A stretch of DNA of 64,000 bases from CAWGUU01 sp963825765 (GCA_963825765.1 CAWGUU010000014.1:124001-188000), one strand, 5' to 3'; counted from the first letter of the stretch, positions 32,554-41,646 are shown. Translations and numbers: made by a program. Notes: a model not told the origin generated them from the sequence alone.

Positions 32554-33300
32554 TCAGTCCCCCAGGGCCTTGATGCGGTCGAGGACACGCTCGGCGGTCG
32601 GGTGGTGGAGCTCGTCGACGACCCTGCCGTCGGCGAGGAACACCACGTCGTCGGCGTAGGCCGCGGCCACGGGGTCGTGGGTGACGATCACGACGGTCTG
32701 GCCCAGCTCGTCGGCGGCGTGGCGCAGGAAGGCCAGCACCTCGTTGCCGGCGCGCGAGTCGAGGTTGCCGGTGGGCTCGTCGGCGAAGACGATGTCGGGC
32801 CGGCTGGCCAGGGCCCGGGCCACCGCCACCCGCTGCTGCTGGCCGCCCGACAGCTCCGACGGACGGTGGGCCAGCCGGTCGCCGAGACCCACCGTGGAGA
32901 TGACCTGGTCGAGCCACCGGGCGTCCGGGGCCCGGCCGGCCAGCGCCGCCGGGAGGGTGATGTTCTCGAGGGCGTTGAGGGTCGGCACCAGGTTGAAGGC
33001 CTGGAAGACGAACCCGATGCGGTCTCGGCGCAGAAGGGTCAGCGCCTTGTCGTCGAGCGACCCGACCTCGGTCGCACCCACGTACACCTGCCCCGACGTC
33101 ACCGTGTCCAGCCCGGCCAGGCAGTGCATCAGCGTGGACTTCCCGGAGCCCGACGGGCCCATGATGGCGGTGACCAGCCCGGCCGGCAGCTCGATCGAGA
33201 CCCCGTCCAGGGCCCGCACCGCGGTGGCGCCCTCCCCGTACACCTTCACCACGTCCACCGCCGCCGCCGCGACCTTCGTCCCCATGTGTGTTGTCGTCAT
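32554..33300 (-). CDS. ABC transporter ATPase, LolD/MacB type
   Basis: A ~248-residue ATPase with Walker A MGPSGSGKSTLMHCLAG, the LolD-family signature LSGGQQQRVAVARALA and Walker B IVFADEPTGNLDS. It pairs with the downstream permease (2-nt gap). Met codons at 33309, 33300 and 33285 are all possible starts; I chose 33300 by alignment of the first conserved strand. It follows the two-component genes by 110 nt, so regulation by that system is plausible. Confidence 0.92.
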   Translation of the reverse strand: MTTTHMGTKVAAAAVDVVKVYGEGATAVRALDGVSIELPAGLVTAIMGPSGSGKSTLMHCLAGLDTVTSGQVYVGATEVGSLDDKALTLLRRDRIGFVFQAFNLVPTLNALENITLPAALAGRAPDARWLDQVISTVGLGDRLAHRPSELSGGQQQRVAVARALASRPDIVFADEPTGNLDSRAGNEVLAFLRHAADELGQTVVIVTHDPVAAAYADDVVFLADGRVVDELHHPTAERVLDRIKALGD

Positions 33301-33410
33301 GGGGTCCATGCTGACGATCGGAGGGCGGTCAGGTCGTCGGCCCCACACCGGCTTCTCGACTACCGCCCCGGGTGACCCGAGGCCGCTGGCGACTACGGCA
33401 GCGGTGGTAG

Positions 33411-34076
33411 CTACTCCAGCCAGCCGGGCCGCACCAAGCCCGATTCATAGGCCAGGACGACGAGCTGGGCCCGGTCGCGGGCGCCGACCTTGGTCATTGC
33501 CCGGTTCACGTGGGTCTTGGCCGTGGCCGGGCTGACGTACAGCTTCCCGGCGATGTCCTCGTTGGTCAGACCCGCGGCCACCAGGCCCACGACCTCGCGC
33601 TCGCGGTCGGTGAGGACGTCGAACCGCTTCGACGGCGGTGGCTGGCGGGCCCGGGCCGCATATTCGCTCACCAGTCGGCGGGTGACGCTCGGTGACAGGA
33701 GGGCGTCGCCGGCGGCCACCGCCCGCACACCTCGGAGCAGCTCGACGGGCTCGGTGTCCTTCACCAGGAAGCCGCTCGCCCCCACCCGCAGCGCCTCGAA
33801 CACGTACTCGTCCAGCTCGAAGGTGGTCAGGATGACGATCCGTACGCCACCCAAGCGGTCGTCGGAGGCGATGCGGCGGGTGGCCTCCAGCCCGTCGACG
33901 CCGGGCATGCGGATGTCCATCAGGACCACGTCGGGCGAGAACTCGCGGGCCAGGCGGACGCACTCCTCTCCGTCGGCCGCCTCCCCCACCACCTCGATGT
34001 CGGCCTCGGCGTCGAGCAGGGCCCGGAAACCGGCTCTGACCAACGCCTGGTCATCCGCCAGCAGCACACGGATCAT
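33411..34076 (-). CDS. NarL/LuxR-type response regulator
   Basis: A 221-residue regulator. The receiver domain has the acidic pocket ADDQ and the phosphoacceptor Asp in VVLMDIRMPGVDG, with the conserved Lys in FLVKD. The C-terminal LuxR helix-turn-helix has LTDREREVVGLVAAGLTNEDIA. The ATG at 34076 overlaps the kinase stop (ATGA, 34073-34076). The downstream ABC transporter on the same strand is the likely target. Confidence 0.94.
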   Translation of the reverse strand: MIRVLLADDQALVRAGFRALLDAEADIEVVGEAADGEECVRLAREFSPDVVLMDIRMPGVDGLEATRRIASDDRLGGVRIVILTTFELDEYVFEALRVGASGFLVKDTEPVELLRGVRAVAAGDALLSPSVTRRLVSEYAARARQPPPSKRFDVLTDREREVVGLVAAGLTNEDIAGKLYVSPATAKTHVNRAMTKVGARDRAQLVVLAYESGLVRPGWLE

Positions 34077-35224
34077 GTCGAGACCCCGATGGGCAGGCGG
34101 GCCGTCACCCGGAAACCCCCGGACGGCCCGGGCCCGGCGTCGAGCCGTCCGCCGAGGGCGACGGCCCGCTCCCGCATGCCGACGATGCCGTTGCCGCCGG
34201 CGACAGAGACGTCGCCCGCCGGTGCCCCCCGCCCGTCGTCGTCGACCTCCACCACCAGCTGGTCGGGGTGGTAGGAGAACCGGACCAGGGCCCGGGACGC
34301 CCCGGCGTGGCGGGTCACGTTGGTGAGCGCCTCCTGGGTGATGCGCAGGGCGGCCAGGTCGACCTCGGGCGGGAGCTCCCGGGCCGCGCCCTCGGTCTCG
34401 ACCCGCACGTCGAGGCCGGTGGCGGCGGCATTGGCCACCAGCCGGTCGAGCTGGTCGAGCCCGGCCGTCGGAGCCCTGGGGGCTGCCTCGTCGGTGCCGC
34501 GCAGCAGGTCCAGCACCGACCGCAGCTCTCCGAGAGCGTCCTTGCTGGCCTGCTTGATGGCAACCAAGGCCTCCCGGGCCCTGTCGGGCTGGTCGTCCAT
34601 GAGGTGGAGCCCGACCCCGGCCTGCACGTTGATGAGGCTGATGTTGTGGGCCAGGACGTCGTGCAGCTCCTGGGCGATCTGCAGCCGCTCCTCGCTGGCC
34701 CGCCGGCGGGCGACCTCGTCGCGCGCCCGCTCGGCTTCCGCCACCCGCTCGGAGCGGACCCTGCCGATCTCTCCCACGACCAGCACGACGATCAGCCACC
34801 CGGCCACGCCGGCCGTGTGCACCGCCGTCCACGCCGGCCCCCGGCCCACCCAGGCCTGGAGGACGAGAGCGGAGGCGAACCCGACGCCGGCGATCGACCA
34901 CCCGGCCAGCCGCCGGCCCGCCCCGATGACCCAGTAGAGGGAGATGGCCACGCTCACGAACACCGGCCCGTAGGGGTAGCCGGCAACGAGATAGGCGACG
35001 GTGACGGCCATGACCGTCGCCGCCAGCGCCACCGGCCTCCGCCGCAGCAGAGCCAGCGCCACCGGCCCGGCCAGCAGCAGCACTACGGACAGCGCGTCGA
35101 CCGACCGGCGGTCGGGCTGCTCACCGGCGGCACCGAGGGTTCCGACGACCTGCAGGAACGCCACGAACGCGGGCCCGGCCAGGCGCGGCAACCCGTCGGC
35201 GACCTGGGCGACGGTCTTTCTCAC
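34073..35224 (-). CDS. Histidine kinase, HisKA_3 (NarX/DesK) type
   Basis: A 383-residue membrane kinase. The N-terminal half has about five membrane helices and no large sensor domain, as in DesK-type thermosensor or envelope-sensing kinases. The phosphoacceptor is in QIAQELHDVLAHNISLINVQ. The C-terminal HATPase domain shows ITQEALTNVTRHAG and GGNGIVGMRERA. It is translationally coupled to the response regulator. Confidence 0.93.
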   Translation of the reverse strand: MRKTVAQVADGLPRLAGPAFVAFLQVVGTLGAAGEQPDRRSVDALSVVLLLAGPVALALLRRRPVALAATVMAVTVAYLVAGYPYGPVFVSVAISLYWVIGAGRRLAGWSIAGVGFASALVLQAWVGRGPAWTAVHTAGVAGWLIVVLVVGEIGRVRSERVAEAERARDEVARRRASEERLQIAQELHDVLAHNISLINVQAGVGLHLMDDQPDRAREALVAIKQASKDALGELRSVLDLLRGTDEAAPRAPTAGLDQLDRLVANAAATGLDVRVETEGAARELPPEVDLAALRITQEALTNVTRHAGASRALVRFSYHPDQLVVEVDDDGRGAPAGDVSVAGGNGIVGMRERAVALGGRLDAGPGPSGGFRVTARLPIGVST

Positions 35225-35321
35225 GACATCACGCTACGGATCCGCCGCTGGTTTCGCAGCCATCCAGCGTTGGCTTGCCGCGTACCACGAACGCAGTACA
35301 CCCACGCCGCGGACCCCACCC

Positions 35322-35370
35322 CCAGTGGGGCCGCTCAACCGCGCCATACGCCGCTACGCCGCCCCGGTTC
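35322..35370 (-). repeat. REP-like hairpin, degenerate copy
   Basis: This stretch shares the core CAACCGCGCCATACGCCG with the other copies, but its arms (CAGTGGGGC and GCCCCGGTT) pair only in part. It lies between the thrC stop and the start of the histidine kinase gene on the same strand. Confidence 0.6.
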
Positions 35371-35395
35371 CGGAAACCCTCGGCGCGATCCCGGG

Positions 35396-36445
35396 TTACA
35401 GCCCGAGCTCGGCTCGGACCGCGTCGATGTCGGCGTCCACCGGGGACGGCACCGCGATCTGAGCGATGGCGCGGTCGGGGTCCTTGAGGCCGTGGCCGGT
35501 GAGCGTGCAGACCACGCTGGCGGCACCCTCCGGGACGCCGTACTTGAGCAGTCCCGCCACCGACGCCGCCGACGCCGGCTCGCAGAACACCGCCTCGGTC
35601 GACGCCAGGAACCGGTAGGCGTCGAGGATGTCGTCGTCGGTCACGGCGTAGATCCCCCCGCCCGACTCCGACGCCGCCGCGGTGGCCCCGTACCACGACG
35701 CTGGGTTGCCGATCCGGATGGCGGTGGCGACGGTCTCGGGGTTCTCGACGGGGTGGCCGAGAACGATGGGGGCGGCGCCGGCGGCCTGGAAGCCCATCAT
35801 CGCCGGCAGCCGGGTCGAGAGCCCGGCCTCGCGGTACTCCAGGTAACCCTTCCAGTAGGCCGAGATGTTCCCCGCGTTGCCGACCGGGATGCAGTGGGCA
35901 TGGGGGGCATCGCCCAGCACGTCGACGATCTCGAACGCCGCCGTCTTCTGACCTTCGATCCGGTACTTGTTGATCGAGTTCACGATCGTCACCGGCATCC
36001 GCTCCCCGAGCTCCTTCACCAGCTCGAAGGCGTTGTCGAAGTTGCCCCGGATCTGCAGGACGCGGGCGCCGTGGATCAGGGCCTGGGCCAGCTTGCCCAG
36101 AGCGATGTAGCCCTCGGGGATGAGAACGGCGCAGGTCAGCCCGGCCCGGGTCGAGTAGGCGGCCGCCGACGCCGACGTGTTGCCCGTCGAGGCGCACACC
36201 ACCGCCTTGGCCCCGTCCTCCACCGCCTTGGAGATCGCCAACGTCATCCCTCGGTCCTTGAACGACCCTGTGGGGTTGGCCCCCTCGACCTTGAGCCACA
36301 CGTCGGCGCCGACCCGCTCCGACAGCCGGGGCGCCGGCACCAAGGGCGTCGCCCCTTCCTGCAGCGTGATCACGGGCGAGTCGGCCGTCACCGGCAGGAA
36401 CTCCCGGTACTCCTCGATCACTCCGCGCCAGCCGGGCCCACCCAC
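35396..36445 (-). CDS. thrC: Threonine synthase
   Basis: A 349-residue PLP enzyme that turns O-phosphohomoserine into threonine. The PLP lysine is in NPTGSFKDRGMTLAISK near residue 60, the phosphate-binding glycine loop is AFFE-type further on, and VGNAGNISAYWKGY is a classic substrate motif. It starts 8 nt after hom. No thrB (homoserine kinase) gene follows, although that is the usual next gene here in actinobacteria. Confidence 0.96.
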   Translation of the reverse strand: MGGPGWRGVIEEYREFLPVTADSPVITLQEGATPLVPAPRLSERVGADVWLKVEGANPTGSFKDRGMTLAISKAVEDGAKAVVCASTGNTSASAAAYSTRAGLTCAVLIPEGYIALGKLAQALIHGARVLQIRGNFDNAFELVKELGERMPVTIVNSINKYRIEGQKTAAFEIVDVLGDAPHAHCIPVGNAGNISAYWKGYLEYREAGLSTRLPAMMGFQAAGAAPIVLGHPVENPETVATAIRIGNPASWYGATAAASESGGGIYAVTDDDILDAYRFLASTEAVFCEPASAASVAGLLKYGVPEGAASVVCTLTGHGLKDPDRAIAQIAVPSPVDADIDAVRAELGL

Positions 36446-36453
36446 GTCGGCGC

Positions 36454-37752
36454 CTACTCCGGCCCGACGACCCGGAGCAGCGTGCCGACCCTGTCCACGA
36501 CGTCCAGGTCCCGAAGGGCGGCGACGGTGGCCTGCATGTACCTCTCCTTGGCGGTGTGGGTGACCAGCATCAGCCTGGCCTCGTCGCCCATACCCACCTG
36601 CAGCACCTGGACGATGGACACGCTGTTGTCGGCGAAGGCGTGGGCAACCCGCTCCAGCACGCCGGGCCGGTCGACGACGTCGAGGGTCAGGTAGTACTGC
36701 GACTCCAGCTCGTCCATGGGCCGGAGACGGGCCCTGGCCAGGCCGGCCACGCCCGCCGACGTCCCCTGGCGCAGGTTGGTGGCGGCGTCGACCACATCGC
36801 CCAGCACTGCAGACGCGGTCGGCCGCCCGCCGGCCCCGCGGCCGTAGAACATCAGGTCGCCGGCGGCCGCACCCTGCACGAAGACGGCGTTGTAGGCCTC
36901 GCGCACCGCCGCCAGCGGGTGGGCCACCGGCACCATCGCCGGGTACACCCGCACCGCCACCCGGTCGCCGCCAGGCTCGTGCACCGAGTCGGCGACGGCC
37001 AGCAGCTTCACCACGTAGCCCAGGCGGGCGGCCATGGCGATGTCGTCGGCGGTGAGGCTGGTAATGCCCTCGCGATACACGTCGGCGGCCCTGACGTCGA
37101 CGCCGAAGGCCACGCTGGCGATGATGGCGGCCTTGGCCGCGGCGTCGAAGCCCTCGACGTCGGCGGTGGGGTCGCGCTCGGCGTAGCCCAACGACTGGGC
37201 CTCGGCCAGGGCTTCGGCGAAGGACTGGCCGCTCTCGCTCATGCGGGTGAGGATGAAGTTCGTCGTGCCGTTCACGATGCCGAGGACCCGCTGGATCCTG
37301 TCGCCCGCCAGCGACTCCCGCAGGGGCCGCATGATGGGGATGGCCCCGGCCACCGCCGCCTCGAACAGCAGGTCGACACCGGCCTTGGCCGCGGCCTCGA
37401 ACAGCTCGGCGCCCGAGTCGGCCAGCAGCTCCTTGTTGGCCGTCACCACCGGTTTGCCCGACTTCAGGGCGGCCAGCACCAGCGTCTTGGCCGGCTCGAC
37501 CCCGCCGATGACCTCGACGACCAGGTCGATCTCCGCATCGGCGACGACCGCGGCGGCGTCGGCGGTGAAGACGCCGGCCGGCAGGTCGATGGAACGGGGT
37601 TTGGCCGGGTCCTGCACCGCCACCCGGGTGACCTCCAGCCGCAGGCCGGTGCGGGCCGCGACCGCGTCGCCGTTCTCGGCGATCAGCTGCACCAGCGCGG
37701 CACCGACGTTGCCGCAGCCGAGGAGCCCGATCCGCACCGAGTTCCCGTTCAT
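36454..37752 (-). CDS. hom: Homoserine dehydrogenase
   Basis: A 432-residue enzyme with the NAD(P)-binding motif IGLLGCGNVGAALVQLI, VTANKELLA, the catalytic GIVNGTTNFIL and a C-terminal ACT domain (YYLTLDVVDRPGVLERVAHAF), which usually gives feedback inhibition by threonine. The ATG at 37752 has GGGTTTCC-type upstream sequence and starts 28 nt after the lysA stop. It makes homoserine for threonine and methionine. Confidence 0.96.
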   Translation of the reverse strand: MNGNSVRIGLLGCGNVGAALVQLIAENGDAVAARTGLRLEVTRVAVQDPAKPRSIDLPAGVFTADAAAVVADAEIDLVVEVIGGVEPAKTLVLAALKSGKPVVTANKELLADSGAELFEAAAKAGVDLLFEAAVAGAIPIMRPLRESLAGDRIQRVLGIVNGTTNFILTRMSESGQSFAEALAEAQSLGYAERDPTADVEGFDAAAKAAIIASVAFGVDVRAADVYREGITSLTADDIAMAARLGYVVKLLAVADSVHEPGGDRVAVRVYPAMVPVAHPLAAVREAYNAVFVQGAAAGDLMFYGRGAGGRPTASAVLGDVVDAATNLRQGTSAGVAGLARARLRPMDELESQYYLTLDVVDRPGVLERVAHAFADNSVSIVQVLQVGMGDEARLMLVTHTAKERYMQATVAALRDLDVVDRVGTLLRVVGPE

Positions 37753-37780
37753 GGGTTTCCGTTCATCGCCGCCACCGTAC

Positions 37781-39049
37781 CTATTGATCCAGGCGCAGAA
37801 GGTCGTCCGGCGTCTCCCGGCGCACGACGACCCTGGCCTGGCCGTCGCGGACGAAGACCACCTCGGGCCTGGGCACCTTGTTGTAGTTCGACGCCATCGA
37901 GTGCCCATAGGCGCCGGTGACCGGCGTGCAGAGGATGTCGTCGACCCGAAGGTCGGCGGGGACCCTGGCGTCGCGCACGACCACGTCGCCCGACTCGCAG
38001 TGCTTGCCGACGACGTTGACGACGGCCGGTCGCTCGGCGTCGACCTCTCGAGGCAGGAAGGCCTCGTACCCGCTGCCGTAGAGGACCGGACGGGGGTTGT
38101 CGCTCATGCCGCCGTCGACCGACACGTACGTGCGGACGCCCGGCACGTCCTTGACCGTGCCCACGCGGTACAGGGTCAGGCCGGCGGCTGCGGCAATCGC
38201 CCGACCGGGCTCGGCCGTGACCCGCGACGAGATGCCGGCGGCCCGGCAGGCGTCCTGGAGCACCTTGGCCCACTGGCCGATGGTGGGGGCGTCCTCGCCG
38301 GCGACGTAGGGCACGCCCAGGCCCCCTCCCAGGCACAGCTCGGGGAGGCCGAGCGGCACCACGAACCCGGCCAGCACCTCCACCGCCTTCTCGAAGGAGT
38401 GCAGCAGGAATATCTGGCTGCCGATGTGGGCGTGCAGCCCCACCAGCTCGAATGCCGGCGACGACCCGATCCGCTCGACGGCCCGGGCGGCGTCGCCGCT
38501 GGCCAGCCCGAACCCGAACTTGGAGTCGACCTGGCCGGTCATGACGTACTCGTGGGTGTGGGCCTCCACGCCCGGAGTGACCCGCACCATTACCGAGGTG
38601 GCCCGTCCGTCCTCCTTGTGCAGCGCCTCGAGCCTGTCGATCTCGTCGAAGGAGTCGACCACCACCCGCACGCCGAGCTCGTGGGCCTGTCGCAGCTCCG
38701 CCGTCGACTTGTTGTTGCCGTGGGCGACGAGCCGCTCGGGAGGAACGCCCGCGGCCAGGGCGACGTGCAGCTCGCCCCCCGTCGCCACGTCGAGGTGCAT
38801 GCCCTCCTCGTGAACCAGTCGGGCCATGGCCAGGCACAGGAACGCCTTGGACCCGTATGCGACGCCCGGCCCGAAAGCGTCCACCGCCTCCCGGCAGCGG
38901 GCCCGCAGGTGGGACTCGTCGTAGACGAACAGCGGTGTCCCTCGCTCCTCGGCCAGCTCGACGAGGTCGACGCCGCCCACCGACAGCCGGCCGTCGGCGC
39001 CGGCCGCGGCGGTGTCGGGCAGCAGGTAGCGCGCCAGCGCGGTGGTCAC
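37781..39049 (-). CDS. lysA: Diaminopimelate decarboxylase
   Basis: A 422-residue alanine-racemase-fold PLP enzyme of the last step of lysine synthesis. The PLP lysine is in VAYGSKAFL, HGNNKS and the glycine-rich phosphate loop LCLGGGLGVPY are present, and the substrate Cys is in KHCESGDVV. It starts 16 nt after the response regulator gene and is followed by hom and thrC, the conserved actinobacterial order. Confidence 0.96.
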   Translation of the reverse strand: MTTALARYLLPDTAAAGADGRLSVGGVDLVELAEERGTPLFVYDESHLRARCREAVDAFGPGVAYGSKAFLCLAMARLVHEEGMHLDVATGGELHVALAAGVPPERLVAHGNNKSTAELRQAHELGVRVVVDSFDEIDRLEALHKEDGRATSVMVRVTPGVEAHTHEYVMTGQVDSKFGFGLASGDAARAVERIGSSPAFELVGLHAHIGSQIFLLHSFEKAVEVLAGFVVPLGLPELCLGGGLGVPYVAGEDAPTIGQWAKVLQDACRAAGISSRVTAEPGRAIAAAAGLTLYRVGTVKDVPGVRTYVSVDGGMSDNPRPVLYGSGYEAFLPREVDAERPAVVNVVGKHCESGDVVVRDARVPADLRVDDILCTPVTGAYGHSMASNYNKVPRPEVVFVRDGQARVVVRRETPDDLLRLDQ

Positions 39050-39065
39050 GGCAACCCTCCGCCGA

Positions 39066-39446
39066 CTACGTATGGGACTTGTCGACGACTGCGTTCAGGC
39101 GTTCGATGAGCTTGATGGGGTCGAACGGCTTGGTGATGTAGTCGTCGGCCCCCAGGTCGAGGCCGTGCTGGACCTCGCTCTTCTGGGCCTTGGCCGACAG
39201 CAGGATGACGGGGAGATCCTCGGTGCGGGGGTCGCCCTTGAGGTCGCTCAAGAGCTGAAGGCCGTCTCGGCGGGGCATCATGATGTCGGAGATCACCACG
39301 TCGGGATGGTTGGACTTCGCCAGGTCGAGGCCCTCGTCGCCGTCGCGGGCGGTCAGCACGTCGAATCCCTCGATCTCGAAGTTGACCCGCAGCAGCTCGA
39401 GGATCACCGGATCGTCGTCGATCACAAGGACCGTCAGCTTGCCCAC
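39066..39446 (-). CDS. Single-domain response regulator
   Basis: A 126-residue receiver domain starting at GTG 39446: VLVIDDDPVILELL gives the acidic pocket, VVISDIMMPRRDG the phosphoacceptor Asp, and the last strand has YITKPFDP with the conserved Lys. There is no output domain. It is first in the lysA-hom-thrC operon, which is an unusual partner set; it may signal to a diguanylate-cyclase- or kinase-type protein elsewhere. Confidence 0.9.
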   Translation of the reverse strand: MGKLTVLVIDDDPVILELLRVNFEIEGFDVLTARDGDEGLDLAKSNHPDVVISDIMMPRRDGLQLLSDLKGDPRTEDLPVILLSAKAQKSEVQHGLDLGADDYITKPFDPIKLIERLNAVVDKSHT

Positions 39447-39487
39447 CTGTGCATGGTACCGGCGAGAGGCTGGCGCCCCGCTGGCGG

Positions 39488-39493
39488 TAGGAT
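39488..39493 (+). promoter_or_regulatory. -10 box (TAGGAT) of tRNA-Arg
   Basis: TAGGAT ends 12 nt before the first base of the tRNA-Arg gene and is set in GGTAGGATCG, the same context as two protein promoters in the window. Confidence 0.5.
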
Positions 39494-39505
39494 CGCGACA
39501 GGTCC

Positions 39506-39577
39506 GCCCTCGTAGCTCAGGGGATAGAGCACCGCCCTCCGGAGGCGGGTGCGTAGGTTCGAATCCTACCGGGGGCA
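39506..39577 (+). tRNA. tRNA-Arg (anticodon CCG)
   Basis: The acceptor arms GCCCTCG and CGGGGGC pair (one G-T pair), the D-arm has GCTCAGGGGATAGAGC, the anticodon stem CCGCC/GGCGG encloses loop CTCCGGA with anticodon CCG, and the T-arm has GGTTCGAATCC. The discriminator is A at 39577. No CCA is encoded. Confidence 0.97.
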
Positions 39578-39619
39578 CGTTTTCGGCCAGGCGGCCGCCG
39601 GCGCCGGTGGACCGGGTGA

Positions 39620-41581
39620 TCAGGCAGGGGGCGCCTCGAAGGCGGCCCGGAACTGGGCGAACACCGGCTGCATGCGGTCCCAGTCCGACGTCCGGCTCTG
39701 GGCGTACAGGGCGAAGCCCCGTGTCGGGGTCACGAACCCCAGGTCGGAGGCGTGCAGGCTCGCTCCGCCCCCCGAATAGGTGAACTCCCAGATCGCCGCA
39801 GGGAAGCCGGCGAAGGTCGTCGGCGTGATGCGGATGCGCTGGTAGCCCTCGTTGCTCGCCGAGAAGCTCTTCTCCAGGTCGTACCAGGCGCCTTCCGGCG
39901 ATGGCCCGGGCGTGTCGGTGTGGTCGACCCGCATGTAGGCGCCGCTGTCGGGGTCGGTGAAGTCGGTTCGGGTGCCGTTGCGCCTGATCGTCCAGCCAGG
40001 TGGATGGGAGATGGCGAAGCCGGTGTCAGGGTCGGTGTACGCCACCCAGTCGCCGGGCACGGCGGCGTCCGAGGTGGCCGAGGGGTCGACGGGCGCCGCC
40101 TGGGTCGTCTGCGGAGCCGTCGGCGTGGTCCCGGGCTCCTCGTCGTTCGCCAACGCCAGGACCAGCGCCACCAGCAACACCGCCGCCGCGATTCCGGCGA
40201 CCACAAGGAGCGGCTGGCGACGGCGGCCATAGCTGTCGGCACGGTGCCCCTCCCGCCGCACGACGGGCGGCGCCGGCAGGACGAGCTCGCCCTCGACGGC
40301 CCGATCCGGCTTCGCCTCGGCCGGCGGCACGATCTTCGCCTGGGCGGGCGGCACCACGTCGGGCTCGACAGGCCGGACAGGCTCGGGCTCGACCGGCGGG
40401 ACGACCTCGGGGTGCGACGGCGGCGCGGGAACGGGGGTGGGCTCCACCGGCGGCTCCACCGGCGGCTCCACCGGCGGCACGATCTCGGGCTCGGCCGGCG
40501 GCACGATCTCGGGCTCCACCGGCGGCACGATCTCGGGCTGCGCCGGCGGGGCCGGCACCGACGTGGGCTCCGCCGGCGGGACAGGCTCGGTCGGTGTCTC
40601 GGGCTCGGCCGGCCCAGGCCTGGGAATGACGGTCGGGCCGGGGCCACCCGGCACCACCGCCGGTCCCTCGGGCCCTCCGGGCAGCGGCGGGACGGTGACG
40701 GCCCTGGGCGAGACCGGGAAGTCCGCGGTGTCGGTCTCCACGGGGTCGCGGTCGTCGACCCCCCATGGCTCGAACGGAGGGGTCGGGGCGGGCCCGCCGG
40801 CGGCCGCCGAACCCGCCGCCACCCGCACCAGCATCTGCCGCAGCTTGTAGGCGCTGGGCCTGGCCCGCGGCGACACTGCCAGCATCGCTTCCAACACGGT
40901 CCCCAGCGACCCCGAGCGAACCGTCGGCCTCGGGCGCCCGGCGTCGGGAGGACTGCCCTCCGTCGCGAAGTAGAGCGTCGCCCCGAGCGACCAGATGTCG
41001 GACGCCGGCCCCACCGGGTCGCCGCTGCGTTGCTCCGGCGACGCGTAGGGGGACGTCGTGACCCCATCCGGGTGCACCGCCGCCCCCACCCCGAAGTCGG
41101 AGAGCCGCACCCGGCCGGTCTCGGACACCATTACGTTGGAGGGCTTCACGTCACGGTGGACGATGTCCGTCTCGTGAGCCGCCACCAGCGTGTCGAGCAG
41201 CTCCACCCCGACGGCGGCGGCCCGCCGGGGAGGCAGCGGGCCCTGCGCCTCGACCAGCTCGGCGAGGGTAGGGGCGTCGACGAGCTCCATGACGATGAGG
41301 GCCGAGCCGTTGTCCTCGAGCACGTCGAAGATGGTCACCGCTCCCGGGTGGTTCAGGCTGGCGGCGGCTTGGGCCTCCCGGAGCAGCGCCTCCCGGAACC
41401 TGTCGCGCTCTGGGGCACCACCGTCGGAGGGGAACCGGACCTCCTTCACCGCCACGTCGCGGTCGAGCAGGGTGTCGCGGGCCCGGCGCACGACGCGGTT
41501 GGCGCCTCCCCCGAGTGCGTCGCCCAGGACGTAGCGCCGTTGGACCGTCTGTTCTGCGCCGGAGTTCGATGCGATTCCCAG
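39620..41581 (-). CDS. Receptor-type Ser/Thr protein kinase
   Basis: A 653-residue kinase if it starts at CTG 41581; the nearest later start (GTG 41491) would cut away the glycine-rich loop. The full version has the loop LGDALGGGANRVV (near 19-31), Lys in VAVKEV (46), HRDVKPSN (142-149), DFG (162-164) and SPEQ. Residues ~290-430 are Pro/Glu-rich with tandem VPPVEPEI-type repeats. A membrane helix (LLVVAGIAAAVLLVALVLALA region) precedes a ~150-residue outer domain with many Trp/Phe/Tyr. A GGGGAGG ribosome site lies 7 nt before the CTG, which supports that start. The outer domain does not resemble PASTA repeats; its ligand is unknown. Confidence 0.9.
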   Translation of the reverse strand: MGIASNSGAEQTVQRRYVLGDALGGGANRVVRRARDTLLDRDVAVKEVRFPSDGGAPERDRFREALLREAQAAASLNHPGAVTIFDVLEDNGSALIVMELVDAPTLAELVEAQGPLPPRRAAAVGVELLDTLVAAHETDIVHRDVKPSNVMVSETGRVRLSDFGVGAAVHPDGVTTSPYASPEQRSGDPVGPASDIWSLGATLYFATEGSPPDAGRPRPTVRSGSLGTVLEAMLAVSPRARPSAYKLRQMLVRVAAGSAAAGGPAPTPPFEPWGVDDRDPVETDTADFPVSPRAVTVPPLPGGPEGPAVVPGGPGPTVIPRPGPAEPETPTEPVPPAEPTSVPAPPAQPEIVPPVEPEIVPPAEPEIVPPVEPPVEPPVEPTPVPAPPSHPEVVPPVEPEPVRPVEPDVVPPAQAKIVPPAEAKPDRAVEGELVLPAPPVVRREGHRADSYGRRRQPLLVVAGIAAAVLLVALVLALANDEEPGTTPTAPQTTQAAPVDPSATSDAAVPGDWVAYTDPDTGFAISHPPGWTIRRNGTRTDFTDPDSGAYMRVDHTDTPGPSPEGAWYDLEKSFSASNEGYQRIRITPTTFAGFPAAIWEFTYSGGGASLHASDLGFVTPTRGFALYAQSRTSDWDRMQPVFAQFRAAFEAPPA

Positions 41582-41646
41582 TAGCTACCCTCCCCGCCGC
41601 CAAGCAATACCGCCGGCCATACCGCAATCGACCGGGCGACCCCAGA

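Noticed and set aside
40435..40560. GC-rich tandem repeats as a possible satellite or array
   Set aside because: They stay in frame and encode the Pro/Glu-rich linker of the Ser/Thr kinase.
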